Source of the DNA: Leptospirillum sp.
GTDB lineage: Bacteria; Nitrospirota; Leptospirillia; Leptospirillales; Leptospirillaceae
Assembly: GCA_027343785.1 (NCBI GenBank)
Contig: DAHWKF010000040.1
Span: forward strand, 1 to 6,343
DNA length: 6,343 nt
Direction: 5' to 3'
The notes under the pieces are model-generated. The model was not told the origin of the DNA. It was given only the letters and a program-made list of their open reading frames with translations, and did not search any database. A program made the position numbers and the translations under genes. This document shows, piece by piece, positions 1 to 6,343 of this stretch; positions within the stretch are counted from its first letter, which is position 1; each line of letters starts with the position of its first letter.

Positions 1-696
<696 letters not shown>

Positions 697-737
697 TCAG
701 AAAATAACATGCACCGCCCCCGAAGGGACCCGAATCG

Positions 738-749
738 AATCAATTGATT
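738..749. promoter_or_regulatory. 12-bp perfect palindrome at the gap transcription start (possible operator)
   Basis: AATCAATTGATT is a perfect palindrome lying roughly 8 to 19 bases downstream of the start predicted from the gap promoter, a position typical of repressor operators. A perfect 12-bp palindrome is expected about once or twice by chance in a window of this size, so only its location makes it notable. No regulator is identified. Confidence 0.25.
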
Positions 750-763
750 TGCCGTCAGTAAAG

Positions 764-793
764 ATTATGAATTCTTTCGTATCTGTCTTTCAA
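764..793 (-). promoter_or_regulatory. Sigma70-type promoter candidate for gap
   Basis: On the minus strand TTGAAA (788-793, 5 of 6 to the -35 consensus) is followed after 18 bases by CATAAT (764-769, 5 of 6 to the -10 consensus). Transcription would start near 757, giving a leader of about 73 nt before the gap ATG at 684. The site lies in the gap between the PBP1A stop and gap, which supports independent transcription of gap. Confidence 0.6.
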
Positions 794-797
794 GAAT

Positions 798-812
798 AGG
801 GGCGATGCCCCT
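798..812 (-). terminator. Short hairpin at the end of the PBP1A gene
   Basis: The minus strand reads AGGGGC-ATC-GCCCCT, a 6-bp stem with a 3-base loop that begins on the last base of the PBP1A stop codon. It is followed by ATTCTTG rather than a run of T, so it is at best a weak terminator or an RNA 3'-end stabiliser. Confidence 0.3.
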
Positions 813-3175
813 CATCGGCTTCCCGGTATATTGTAGAAATCCGTGTCCGGCAACTTCTGTTCAGACACTTCAAGAGGCGGAATCTGTCCTTTCTTGAATA
901 TCTCCACCACATAATTCGGATCGTTCATCGGAGTTCTCAGCCCGGTTTTCGGATCGATCCGGACATCGACAACGTCGTCCGGAATACTGAAGGGGGTTTC
1001 CGGGAACAAGGGAAGGGATTGCCGCATGATGTCGATCCAGACCGGGAGGGCGGCGCGCGCCCCGAACTCCCCCCGCCCCATGGAACGATGGTCGTCCATT
1101 CCGACATAGACGCCGACGGCGATATCCGGTGAGTACCCGATAAACCACGCGTCCCTGAAATCGTTCGTCGTTCCGGTTTTTCCGGCCAGAAGCCTTCCCA
1201 GAACCAGAGCGTCCCGCCCTGTCCCGTCCTTGATCACACTTTCAAGCATCGAGGTCAGAAGGTAACTGTATGCCGGATCGTAGACGTTCTGGGGGGAAGG
1301 AACATGCTCATATACAGTCGTTTTCTGATAATTCAGGACGCGTGTCAGGGAATGCACCGGATTCCTGACGCCCTGATCGGCCATCACCGCATAGGCCGCC
1401 GTCAGTTCCAGGGGCCGCACACCGGACGACCCCAGCGCCAGCGACAGGTCGTGGTTCAGGGGTGTCGTGATCCCGAGCCTTCTGGCCAGACCAATGACCG
1501 GTCCGATCCCGATGCGCCGGACCATCCGGATCGTCGCGAGGTTGATGGATTCCGCCAGCGCTTTTCTCATGGGGACAGGCCCCAGAAAATTGCGATCGTA
1601 GTCCTTGGGACGCCAGACCCTTTTATGAACGGAATCGTAGAAAACAAGCGGTTCGTCCTTCAGAATGACACCGGGCGCATATCCGTGTTCCAGCGCGGCA
1701 CCGTAATCGATCATCTTGAACGACGAACCGGGCTGGCGTATCGCCTGGTAGGCCCGGTTAAACTTGCTTCTCCGGAAACTGTACCCGCCCACCATCGCCA
1801 GAATACCTCCTGTCCGCGGATTGATCGCGACGACACATCCCTGGATCAGCGGAACCTGGTCGAGGGAACCCTCCCACCCCCATTTGGCACCTGCGCGATG
1901 AAAACCGGTGAGGTGGACCATGACCACATCTCCGGGATGAAGAACGAGAGCCGGAAAAAATGGATCGAGGACCTTGGCGTCCTTGTCAAAATTCGGACCC
2001 GTCAGGATCTTTTTGGCCCAGAGCATCTGTGCGACCGGCACAAACCCCGGCACCCCTTCCCAGTCAAACCAGAAGCCCTCCTTCAGGACCTTGGTCACAA
2101 CAGCTTCCACCCTCCGGCCGAGAACAGCCGGGTTTTTCTCGGAAGCTTCCAGAGGGCGGGACGCATGAACGATTTTACGGAGGTCGGCGACGGAAATCTT
2201 TCTGACCGGTCCCCGGAATCCCTTTCTCCGGTCGATCGTCCTGAGCCCCTTGCGCAACGAATGGAGCGCCACACTCTGGATCCGCGCGTCCAGAGTCGTA
2301 AAAATCCTCAGTCCGCCACCGTAAAGCTGGTCGCCCGTCATGATTTTTTCGAGCCTCTGCCGGACATATTCCAGAAAATAGGCGTTGGGGTTGGAAGCCC
2401 TCGTTCTCCGCCGGAGTATGAGGTTCTGGGCATAGGCCTTCTTCAGGTCGTCGTGGGTGATGAAATGCACCGACTCCATCCGTTTCAGGACGATCAGTTG
2501 CCGCCGCTTGCTGGCCTGGGGATGCAGATAGGGGGAAAATTCGATGGGAGAACGGATCAGTCCCGCGATCAGAGCCGCCTCCGGTAGAGAAAGATCCCGA
2601 ATATCCTTTCCGAAATACTCTTTCGCCGCCGCCTGAACTCCGTAGGCCCCTTCTCCAAAATAGATCTGGTTGAGATATAACTCCAGAATCTCGTCTTTCG
2701 TCAGAACCTGTTCGATCCGGTAGGACAAGATCGCTTCCCTGAGTTTTCTGACAAGGTTTTTCTTGTGGTTCAGAAATATGTTGCGAGCCAGCTGCTGGGT
2801 GATGGTGCTTGCGCCTTCCCTCAGATAGCCCGCCAGAGCGTCGGAAACAGCCGCCCGGATAATGGACCCGTAAGCCAGGGCGCCATGGTGGTAGAACTTT
2901 GAATCTTCCACCGCCAGCACCGCATGGAGGATCAGGGGGGGGATCTTCCGAAGGGGGATATATTCCCTTTTTTCCCGGTAGAACTTTCCGACGATCTGCC
3001 CGTTTCTGTCATAAATGACGGAGGTCGTCACAGGAACGAACGTTTTCAGGAATTCGACCGACGGAACCCCGCGGATCACCTTTTTCATGAACACATATCC
3101 CCAGATACCCGCAGCCGACAAAGCGACAAAAAGGACGGACAGGGTGATCCAGAGAGTTGTCCGGCGTTTTTTCAC
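812..3175 (-). CDS. mrcA: Bifunctional class A penicillin-binding protein 1A (transglycosylase/transpeptidase)
   Basis: This inner-membrane enzyme polymerises lipid II into glycan strands and cross-links their peptides in the periplasm. The 787 residues begin with a basic MKKRR tail and one membrane anchor (about 8-30). The GT51 transglycosylase domain (about 50-230) shows EDSKFYHHG with catalytic Glu90, GASTITQQLARN (121-132), RKLREAI, and the LYLNQIYFGEGAYG block (167-179). An OB-like insert follows (about 320-440). The transpeptidase domain has nucleophile Ser484 in SSFK (484-487), the SxN motif SIN (543-545) and KTGT (666-669). The tail near 737-763 has the DPKTG and VEIFKKG pattern common in PBP1A. 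All catalytic motifs are intact and the length is normal for the family. The start is GTG at 3173-3175: no ATG lies in frame between it and the upstream TAA, and the next Met (30) would remove the anchor. Only a weak GGGA lies upstream. Confidence 0.97.
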   Translation of the reverse strand: MKKRRTTLWITLSVLFVALSAAGIWGYVFMKKVIRGVPSVEFLKTFVPVTTSVIYDRNGQIVGKFYREKREYIPLRKIPPLILHAVLAVEDSKFYHHGALAYGSIIRAAVSDALAGYLREGASTITQQLARNIFLNHKKNLVRKLREAILSYRIEQVLTKDEILELYLNQIYFGEGAYGVQAAAKEYFGKDIRDLSLPEAALIAGLIRSPIEFSPYLHPQASKRRQLIVLKRMESVHFITHDDLKKAYAQNLILRRRTRASNPNAYFLEYVRQRLEKIMTGDQLYGGGLRIFTTLDARIQSVALHSLRKGLRTIDRRKGFRGPVRKISVADLRKIVHASRPLEASEKNPAVLGRRVEAVVTKVLKEGFWFDWEGVPGFVPVAQMLWAKKILTGPNFDKDAKVLDPFFPALVLHPGDVVMVHLTGFHRAGAKWGWEGSLDQVPLIQGCVVAINPRTGGILAMVGGYSFRRSKFNRAYQAIRQPGSSFKMIDYGAALEHGYAPGVILKDEPLVFYDSVHKRVWRPKDYDRNFLGPVPMRKALAESINLATIRMVRRIGIGPVIGLARRLGITTPLNHDLSLALGSSGVRPLELTAAYAVMADQGVRNPVHSLTRVLNYQKTTVYEHVPSPQNVYDPAYSYLLTSMLESVIKDGTGRDALVLGRLLAGKTGTTNDFRDAWFIGYSPDIAVGVYVGMDDHRSMGRGEFGARAALPVWIDIMRQSLPLFPETPFSIPDDVVDVRIDPKTGLRTPMNDPNYVVEIFKKGQIPPLEVSEQKLPDTDFYNIPGSR

Positions 3176-3178
3176 GTA

Positions 3179-3215
3179 GGAACGTTCCCGGATTGGTCGG
3201 TCCAGACGGTCTGGA
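3179..3215. promoter_or_regulatory. Two inverted repeats just upstream of the PBP1A start
   Basis: TCCAGAC-G-GTCTGGA (3201-3215) is an odd palindrome with 7-bp perfect arms. GGAACGTTCC (3179-3188) is a perfect 10-bp palindrome ending only 3 bases before the GTG codon. Both lie in the likely untranslated leader, so they could be an operator pair or RNA structures affecting translation. The second overlaps the only weak ribosome-binding-like sequence. Function is inferred from position only. Confidence 0.3.
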
Positions 3216-3252
3216 AGGACGGAATATGGAGCCAGAAGGAGGTCATGAGACA

Positions 3253-3258
3253 GTTATA
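3253..3258 (-). promoter_or_regulatory. Possible -10 element for the PBP1A gene
   Basis: The minus strand carries TATAAC (5 of 6 to the -10 consensus) about 78 bases upstream of the GTG start, downstream of the terminator of the preceding small gene. No good -35 hexamer is visible at 16 to 18 bases (the sequence there is AAAAG-rich). The rest of the 179-bp gap (3176-3354) holds only the two inverted repeats and no open frame that I can support. Confidence 0.25.
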
Positions 3259-3354
3259 AGAAAAAGAGGGTAAGGCTTTTGGTCCATGGATACCCAAAAA
3301 CGGTCACGTGCAAATAACTCTGGACCAGGTTCCGGAAAGAAATGACTCTCCGAC

Positions 3355-3400
3355 AAAAAAAAACCCCCGGAACGCGCAATATCCTGACGCGTTTCGGGGG
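3355..3400 (-). terminator. Strong Rho-independent terminator of the small membrane-protein gene
   Basis: The minus strand reads CCCCCG, then an AACGCG arm, an 11-base loop, CGCGTT, one mismatch and CGGGGG, followed by nine T residues (3355-3363). The stem has 12 pairs with a single C-A mismatch. It starts 18 bases after the TAG of the small gene and has all the hallmarks of an intrinsic terminator in the minus direction. Confidence 0.92.
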
Positions 3401-3418
3401 AGACCGTTCAATGAACGA

Positions 3419-3571
3419 CTACTTCTCGAACGTCTTGACAATCATCATCGTGGCAGCCATCGCGAAACCAACAATGACGATGAAGATGACAAAAAGGGTC
3501 GTACCCTTGCTGAAATCCGGTTTCGGAACATACGTCCCGAACTTGTAGGCCGCCATCAAAGCCTGAGCCAT
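3419..3571 (-). CDS. Small single-span membrane protein, 50 aa, function unknown
   Basis: I do not recognise the family. The product begins MAQALMAAYKFG, has a polar segment with YVPKPDFSKG (14-23), one hydrophobic span (about 24-45) rich in Ile, Val and Met, and ends KTFEK. There is no signal-peptide cleavage pattern, and the topology is not clear from the charges. The frame is open upstream to a Met at 3691, which would give 90 residues. The ATG at 3571 is preferred because GGGAGG lies about six bases before it, and because a promoter candidate (3680-3709) would start transcription inside the longer frame. The gene has its own terminator, so it appears monocistronic, and the strong ribosome binding site and terminator suggest high expression. 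Small subunits of respiratory or other membrane complexes look like this, but nothing here proves such a role. Confidence 0.8.
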   Translation of the reverse strand: MAQALMAAYKFGTYVPKPDFSKGTTLFVIFIVIVGFAMAATMMIVKTFEK

Positions 3572-3679
3572 TTTGACCTCCCTCGCGTCGAAAGGACGGA
3601 AAAAACAAAAAGAAGACACCCAACCACAAATGAATGAAATCAAAAGAACACAGTATGGGCACTGGGCCCAACATTGCAG

Positions 3680-3709
3680 ATAATCCCACACAACCGGCCA
3701 TTAAATCAA
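3680..3709 (-). promoter_or_regulatory. Promoter candidate for the small membrane-protein gene
   Basis: TTGATT (3704-3709) and GATTAT (3680-3685) are 18 bases apart on the minus strand, each matching 4 of 6 consensus bases. The predicted leader is about 100 nt and strongly T-rich. The match is moderate, but it is the best in the 213-bp gap between pyrE and this gene. Confidence 0.35.
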
Positions 3710-3723
3710 GGGTCGACCTGTGA

Positions 3724-3761
3724 CGGGGGTCCCCCCCGGGCGATCCCCTCCGCCTGGCGGA
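3724..3761 (-). terminator. Pair of GC-rich hairpins after pyrE
   Basis: Downstream of the pyrE stop the minus strand has TCCGCC-A-GGCGGA (3749-3761) and then CGGGGG-GGA-CCCCCG (3724-3738). No T run follows, so this is not a canonical intrinsic terminator. They may mark a transcript 3' end or act as a weak terminator. Confidence 0.3.
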
Positions 3762-3784
3762 AAAACACGTGTCAAAACCCGGTT

Positions 3785-4465
3785 TCAGCGGGTCCCGCGC
3801 ACTTCCGCATCGTATTCAATGAATTTTTTCAGTGAGAAAAGGGCTTCGAACGGAAGACCGGCGCCTTCGAACAAGGCCCGACCGCCTTCTTCCCGGTCTA
3901 CCAGCGCAATGACCTTGAGAACCTTGTGCCCTGCCGCCTGGCAGGCCCTGACGGCTTTCATCCCTGAAGCTCCTGTCGTGACGACATCCTCCACGACAAC
4001 CACCCGGGAGCCTGGCGCCAGATCCCCTTCAATGGGGTTACGCGTACCATGGTCCTTCGCTTCCTTGCGGACAACAAACGAGGGGACAGGCTGACGGTAA
4101 AGACCGCTGACGAGGGAAACGGCCACGCTGATGGGATCGGCCCCCAGTGTCAGCCCCCCTACCCCTTCGGGAGAAAAGGGGGCGATCATCCTGAAGAGGA
4201 GATCACCGACCAGAAACTGGGCCCTGGGATGTCCCAGCGTCGTTTTCTTGCCGTCCAGATAAACCGGGCTTTGCCGCCCGGAGGACAGGGTGAACGGACG
4301 GTCCGGACGATAGAGAAAAGACCTCTCGTACAGAATCCTGAAGAGCTCTTCCCGCTCTTCCTGTATGCGCCGGTCACGATGATCCGGAGAGACAAACTGG
4401 AGTGATATATGTAGGTCGGACACGTCCTGGGGGTTCTCACAATGTGATTGAGGGACAATGAGCAC
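3785..4465 (-). CDS. pyrE: Orotate phosphoribosyltransferase
   Basis: This cytoplasmic enzyme joins orotate to PRPP, giving orotidine 5'-monophosphate in de novo pyrimidine synthesis. Numbering from the longest frame (226 residues), the orotate site shows FTLSSGRQSPVYLDGKK (58-74). The mobile catalytic loop is VRKEAKDHGT (132-141) with Lys134, Lys137 and His139, and the PRPP-binding motif is VVVVEDVVTTGAS (155-167). All are intact. The farthest possible start is GTG at 4463-4465, but it lacks a ribosome binding site and lies only about 11 bases after the start expected from the excellent promoter at 4483-4511. An in-frame GTG at 4421-4423 gives 212 residues, nearer the usual family length, and leaves a leader of about 53 nt. 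Neither has a good Shine-Dalgarno sequence, so the start is unresolved and the longest frame is given here. Identity is secure. Confidence 0.93.
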   Translation of the reverse strand: MLIVPQSHCENPQDVSDLHISLQFVSPDHRDRRIQEEREELFRILYERSFLYRPDRPFTLSSGRQSPVYLDGKKTTLGHPRAQFLVGDLLFRMIAPFSPEGVGGLTLGADPISVAVSLVSGLYRQPVPSFVVRKEAKDHGTRNPIEGDLAPGSRVVVVEDVVTTGASGMKAVRACQAAGHKVLKVIALVDREEGGRALFEGAGLPFEALFSLKKFIEYDAEVRGTR

Positions 4466-4482
4466 GGGACAAACAGGTTCTG

Positions 4483-4511
4483 ATTATCACTCCGGTCTCC
4501 ACCCCTGTCAA
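4483..4511 (-). promoter_or_regulatory. Near-consensus sigma70-type promoter for pyrE
   Basis: The minus strand has TTGACA (4506-4511, 6 of 6), a 17-base spacer and GATAAT (4483-4488, 5 of 6). Transcription should begin near 4476. The site lies in the 133-bp gap between the chemoreceptor stop and pyrE, so pyrE need not depend on read-through. It also bears on the choice of pyrE start codon. Confidence 0.85.
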
Positions 4512-4598
4512 CTCCTGGAATCGCGGATCGACGCGGGGTCGGGGGGAGGAATGAGTCTGACTCTGCAAGGACCCGACCGGATCACCGCAAAAAAGGGG

Positions 4599-5720
4599 TC
4601 ATGGGTTTTCTCCGATTCCCAGCTCTTTTTCTTCGCTGCGGGAAAGCTCGTCCAGTCCTTGCAGAACCCTGAGGCTCGCTTTTTCCATTCGGTCGACCTC
4701 CCCGCCCAAAGCATCGAGAGAGCCGGACCGATAGAGCCTGACCGCCTCGATCGCCGCATCATGGACTTCCCGGTGAGGCGCCTCCAGCTGCCCGTAAGAC
4801 GGAAGTTTCGAAAAGAATTCTTTTCCCTCCCCCTCGTAATACCACTTTCCGAGCCGGCAGCCGGTATGTCGGGCAATATCCTTCTCCCCCTTTTCCGACA
4901 TCCCCAACAGGATGGAATAGATGTCGAACTTGAAGATAAGGTGATCAAACTTGGCCAGCTCCAGAAATGTCCTGAGGGTGGAAGCGAAAACCATCTTTTC
5001 CATCAGGGATGTCAGTCCCAGGATGTCTTTCATTCCGGCCGACGCCTCTTCCCCGTCTTTCGTAATCCGGTCCGATTCTCCCGCCCATTTTTCCATCTGT
5101 TGTTTGGTTTTCAGGGTCTCTCCCTGAATGGTGCCGACCAGAGAGGTAATGTCATTGGTTGCGTTTCGGGTTCTTTCCGCGAGTTTGCGGACCTCGTCCG
5201 CCACAACGGCAAATCCCCGTCCCTGCTCTCCGGCCCTTGCCGCCTCAATGGCCGCGTTCAAGGCCAGAAGGTTCGTCTGGTCGGAGACCTCTTTGATCAG
5301 CTGGACAATGCTGCTGATCTGTCCGGCCCTTGTATTGAGTTCCTCCACGTTTTTCGTCGTTCCCCGGGTTTCGTGGGAGACGCGGAGCAGATTGCCGGAC
5401 ATCTGGTCGATCATCTCTCCCGTCCGGGACATGATCCCGGAAGAAGACAGGATACGGTCCTTTTCCTGCCGCATCCGGTCGGAAAGCACGACCATGCTCT
5501 CCCGGGTTCTGGTGAGCGATTCCCCGAACACCATCATATGGGAAAGAAGGCCCTTGAGACTTCTGTTTTCCTTCCGCAGTCGGGAAACTTCCTCTTCGAG
5601 ACGGGAAATCTCCCCGGTCAACTCCCGGTCGCCGCCACGACCCTCATCCGTCGACCGGGAAAGCTCCCGGACCCGGGAGTCCGACCGGATGTTCTTGTCC
5701 GACCTACCAAACAACCGCAT
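4599..5720 (-). CDS. Soluble methyl-accepting chemotaxis protein with C-terminal CZB zinc-binding domain (TlpD-like)
   Basis: This chemoreceptor would control CheA/CheW signalling to the flagellar motor. It has 373 residues and no membrane span or HAMP, so it is predicted cytoplasmic. A charged coiled coil (about 33-60, [19 protein letters not shown]) precedes the MA signalling helices (about 75-245). The conserved hairpin tip includes [20 protein letters not shown] (147-166) and [18 protein letters not shown]. The C-terminal part fits the CZB zinc motif: His260 in HLIF, Cys288 in CRLGKW, and His316/His320 in HREVH, with 24 and 22 residues between the motif blocks. The order MA then CZB without membrane spans matches Helicobacter pylori TlpD, where the CZB domain is linked to oxidant and zinc sensing. 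No CheR-binding pentapeptide is seen at the end (GIGENP). The ATG at 5720 has GGAG eight bases upstream. The ligand here is not known. Confidence 0.95.
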   Translation of the reverse strand: MRLFGRSDKNIRSDSRVRELSRSTDEGRGGDRELTGEISRLEEEVSRLRKENRSLKGLLSHMMVFGESLTRTRESMVVLSDRMRQEKDRILSSSGIMSRTGEMIDQMSGNLLRVSHETRGTTKNVEELNTRAGQISSIVQLIKEVSDQTNLLALNAAIEAARAGEQGRGFAVVADEVRKLAERTRNATNDITSLVGTIQGETLKTKQQMEKWAGESDRITKDGEEASAGMKDILGLTSLMEKMVFASTLRTFLELAKFDHLIFKFDIYSILLGMSEKGEKDIARHTGCRLGKWYYEGEGKEFFSKLPSYGQLEAPHREVHDAAIEAVRLYRSGSLDALGGEVDRMEKASLRVLQGLDELSRSEEKELGIGENP

Positions 5721-6022
5721 CCAACTTTCTCCTTCTCCTCATGAATCCTGACGCATTCGTCAAATCCCCGACAGATCCCGGTGGATCACGCCGCATCCCC
5801 CCGTTCGGAGCTTCATTCCTCCAGGCCACGCGTTTGATGGACAATCCGTTCTGGACCCCCCAGGACCTTATCGGCATGTTGGCGCACCGGGTTGACCGGC
5901 ATCAACAGGTTCGTCCCATCAAGCATATTGTTGATTTTTTTGTCGAGAGTGATGTTTCTCGGGGAAAGACGGAATCGGAAGCCGGATCATGGGACCCCAA
6001 ACAACCGGACAAGACAATAAGG
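5721..6022. other. 302-bp region between tRNA-Leu and the chemoreceptor without a convincing gene
   Basis: This stretch holds the sigma28-like element at 5868-5875 and several short open frames that I cannot confirm. On the minus strand, 5813-5926 encodes 37 residues ([13 protein letters not shown] onward, ending RGLEE), in a frame open a further 63 bases upstream. Also on the minus strand, 5704-5877 encodes 57 residues and runs into the chemoreceptor start. On the plus strand an open frame crosses the tRNA in antisense. None has a clear ribosome binding site or recognisable family motif, and the overlapping frames argue against all of them being real. It may be a long leader or a decayed gene. 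No terminator is visible after the tRNA. Confidence 0.5.
5868..5895 (-). promoter_or_regulatory. Possible sigma28 (FliA-type) promoter upstream of the chemoreceptor
   Basis: The minus strand has GCCGATAA (5868-5875), an exact match to the sigma28 -10 consensus. A partial -35 match, TCAA against TAAA, lies 16 bases upstream (5892-5895), where 15 is usual. Chemoreceptor genes are classic sigma28 targets. The predicted leader would be about 140 nt, which is long, and the -35 is poor, so this remains a candidate. Confidence 0.45.
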
Positions 6023-6106
6023 TGGTGCCGAAGGCGGGACTTGAACCCGCACGGGTTTCCCCACACGCCCCTCAAACGTGCGTGTCTACCATTCCACCAC
6101 TTCGGC
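6023..6106 (-). tRNA. tRNA-Leu (anticodon GAG)
   Basis: This 84-nt class II tRNA decodes CUC and CUU. The acceptor arms are GCCGAAG and CTTCGGC, followed by A and an encoded CCA (6023-6025). The D arm has GTG/CAC around GAATGGTAGA. The anticodon stem CACGT/GCGTG encloses the loop TTGAGGG, with GAG at 6071-6073. The long variable arm (TGGGGAAACCCGT) is typical of leucine tRNAs, and the T arm is GCGGG-TTCAAGT-CCCGC. Every stem pairs, with one T-G wobble in the anticodon stem. It is the only tRNA in the window and has its own upstream promoter. Confidence 0.97.
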
Positions 6107-6136
6107 ACAATCAGGAAAATCCGGAGAAACCGGGAT

Positions 6137-6165
6137 CGCTCCCCCTTCAGGGACAGTCGGGAGCG
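6137..6165 (-). other. Hairpin in the tRNA-Leu precursor leader
   Basis: CGCTCCC (6137-6143) and GGGAGCG (6159-6165) are perfect 7-base inverted arms around a 15-base loop. They lie just downstream of the tRNA promoter, so the hairpin would sit at the 5' end of the precursor transcript, about 30 bases before the mature tRNA. It could influence processing or stability; no known motif is recognised. Confidence 0.4.
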
Positions 6166-6171
6166 GAGTGC

Positions 6172-6201
6172 ATTTTAGCAGAGCCTCACACCGTTTGCCA
6201 A
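6172..6201 (-). promoter_or_regulatory. Sigma70-type promoter for tRNA-Leu
   Basis: TTGGCA (6196-6201, 5 of 6) and TAAAAT (6172-6177, 5 of 6) are 18 bases apart on the minus strand. The transcript would start near 6165, about 60 bases before the mature tRNA 5' end. Confidence 0.7.
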
Positions 6202-6275
6202 ATCCCGAATTCCGATTTAGGATTGGATCCAACCCTCTCGGCCGGTTATGGGGGGACATTTTTTAAAATTCAACC

Positions 6276-6343
6276 TCACTCCCATCCGATCAGGTCATCT
6301 TCGACCTCTTGTCTTCCCGGAACAAACTCCTGCCGTTTGCTCG
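6276..6343 (-). CDS. C-terminal end of an unidentified protein (partial)
   Basis: The minus strand enters the window in an open frame of 21 codons ending in TGA at 6276-6278. The peptide runs SKRQEFVPGRQ and then EVEDDLIGWE. The other two minus-strand frames also stop within about 60 bases, so coding status rests on the acidic, protein-like tail and the position next to the tRNA promoter. I do not recognise the family from so short a piece. The 74 bases between this stop and the tRNA promoter (6202-6275) show no clear intrinsic terminator, only an AT-rich patch and a C6 run. Confidence 0.5.
   Translation of the reverse strand, partial: SKRQEFVPGRQEVEDDLIGWE

Noticed and set aside
1304..2587. 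Plus-strand open frame of 427 codons opposite the PBP1A gene
   Set aside because: It lies wholly antisense to a gene with every PBP1A motif intact. Its translation is rich in Arg, Pro, His and Asp with no domain pattern, as expected for the mirror of a GC-rich coding region.
3419..3691. 90-residue version of the small membrane protein
   Set aside because: The extra 40 residues are Cys/Trp/Phe-rich and lie over a T-rich leader. The strong Shine-Dalgarno sequence sits before the internal ATG at 3571 and none before 3691.
4437..4447. TCACA-A-TGTGA inverted repeat near the pyrE start, resembling a CRP half-site pair
   Set aside because: The arms are in the opposite order to a CRP site (TGTGA then TCACA) and the spacer is one base, not six. 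Five-base arms are common by chance.
4588..4600. T6 run on the minus strand just after the chemoreceptor stop, as a possible terminator
   Set aside because: No GC-rich hairpin precedes the T run, so the intrinsic terminator model is not met.
4458..5744. Plus-strand open frame of 428 codons opposite the chemoreceptor
   Set aside because: It mirrors the whole chemoreceptor gene, which has an intact MA tip and CZB motif on the other strand. The plus-strand product shows no recognisable family.
5704..5877. 57-codon minus-strand frame overlapping the chemoreceptor start
   Set aside because: It has no ribosome binding site, conflicts with the 37-codon frame in the same DNA, and ends in an Arg-rich stretch produced by the chemoreceptor's own purine-rich ribosome binding site.
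5741..6178. Plus-strand open frame of 145 codons running across the tRNA
   Set aside because: Its C-terminal part is the antisense translation of tRNA-Leu, a common spurious protein in databases. No ribosome binding site or family motif supports the rest.

Overview
Every gene recognised in this 6.3 kb window lies on the minus strand, so transcription runs from high to low coordinates. The content is ordinary chromosomal: a glycolytic dehydrogenase, a class A penicillin-binding protein, a pyrimidine-biosynthesis enzyme, a chemoreceptor and a tRNA. There are no transposases, CRISPR arrays or phage genes. A bifunctional PBP1A and a chemoreceptor point to a walled bacterium that is probably motile. 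The moderately high GC and the style of the proteins would fit a Nitrospirota-like Gram-negative such as Leptospirillum, but that placement is a guess from general familiarity, not from a marker gene.

Layout from right to left, in transcription order. (a) 6276-6343 is the last 21 codons of an unidentified protein. (b) 6023-6106 is tRNA-Leu(GAG) with encoded CCA, behind a good sigma70-type promoter (6172-6201) and a structured leader. (c) 5721-6022 has no convincing gene, but contains an exact match to the sigma28 -10 octamer GCCGATAA (5868-5875). (d) 4599-5720 is a soluble chemoreceptor with a C-terminal zinc-binding CZB domain. (e) A near-consensus promoter (4483-4511) leads into pyrE. (f) 3419-3571 encodes a 50-residue single-span membrane protein with a strong ribosome binding site and a classic intrinsic terminator (3355-3400). 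(g) 812-3175 is the PBP1A gene, with a GTG start and two inverted repeats just upstream. (h) 764-793 is a promoter for gap, whose first 228 codons (684 down to 1) are in the window and which continues past its left edge.

The genes do not form one obvious operon. Most gaps carry their own promoter-like sequence, and the functions (cell wall, glycolysis, pyrimidines, taxis, translation) are unrelated. The items most worth a second look are the TlpD-like CZB chemoreceptor with its sigma28-type signal, the isolated small membrane protein, and the pyrE promoter, which lies so close to the longest possible start that it argues for a shorter protein. I found no clearly new biological system.
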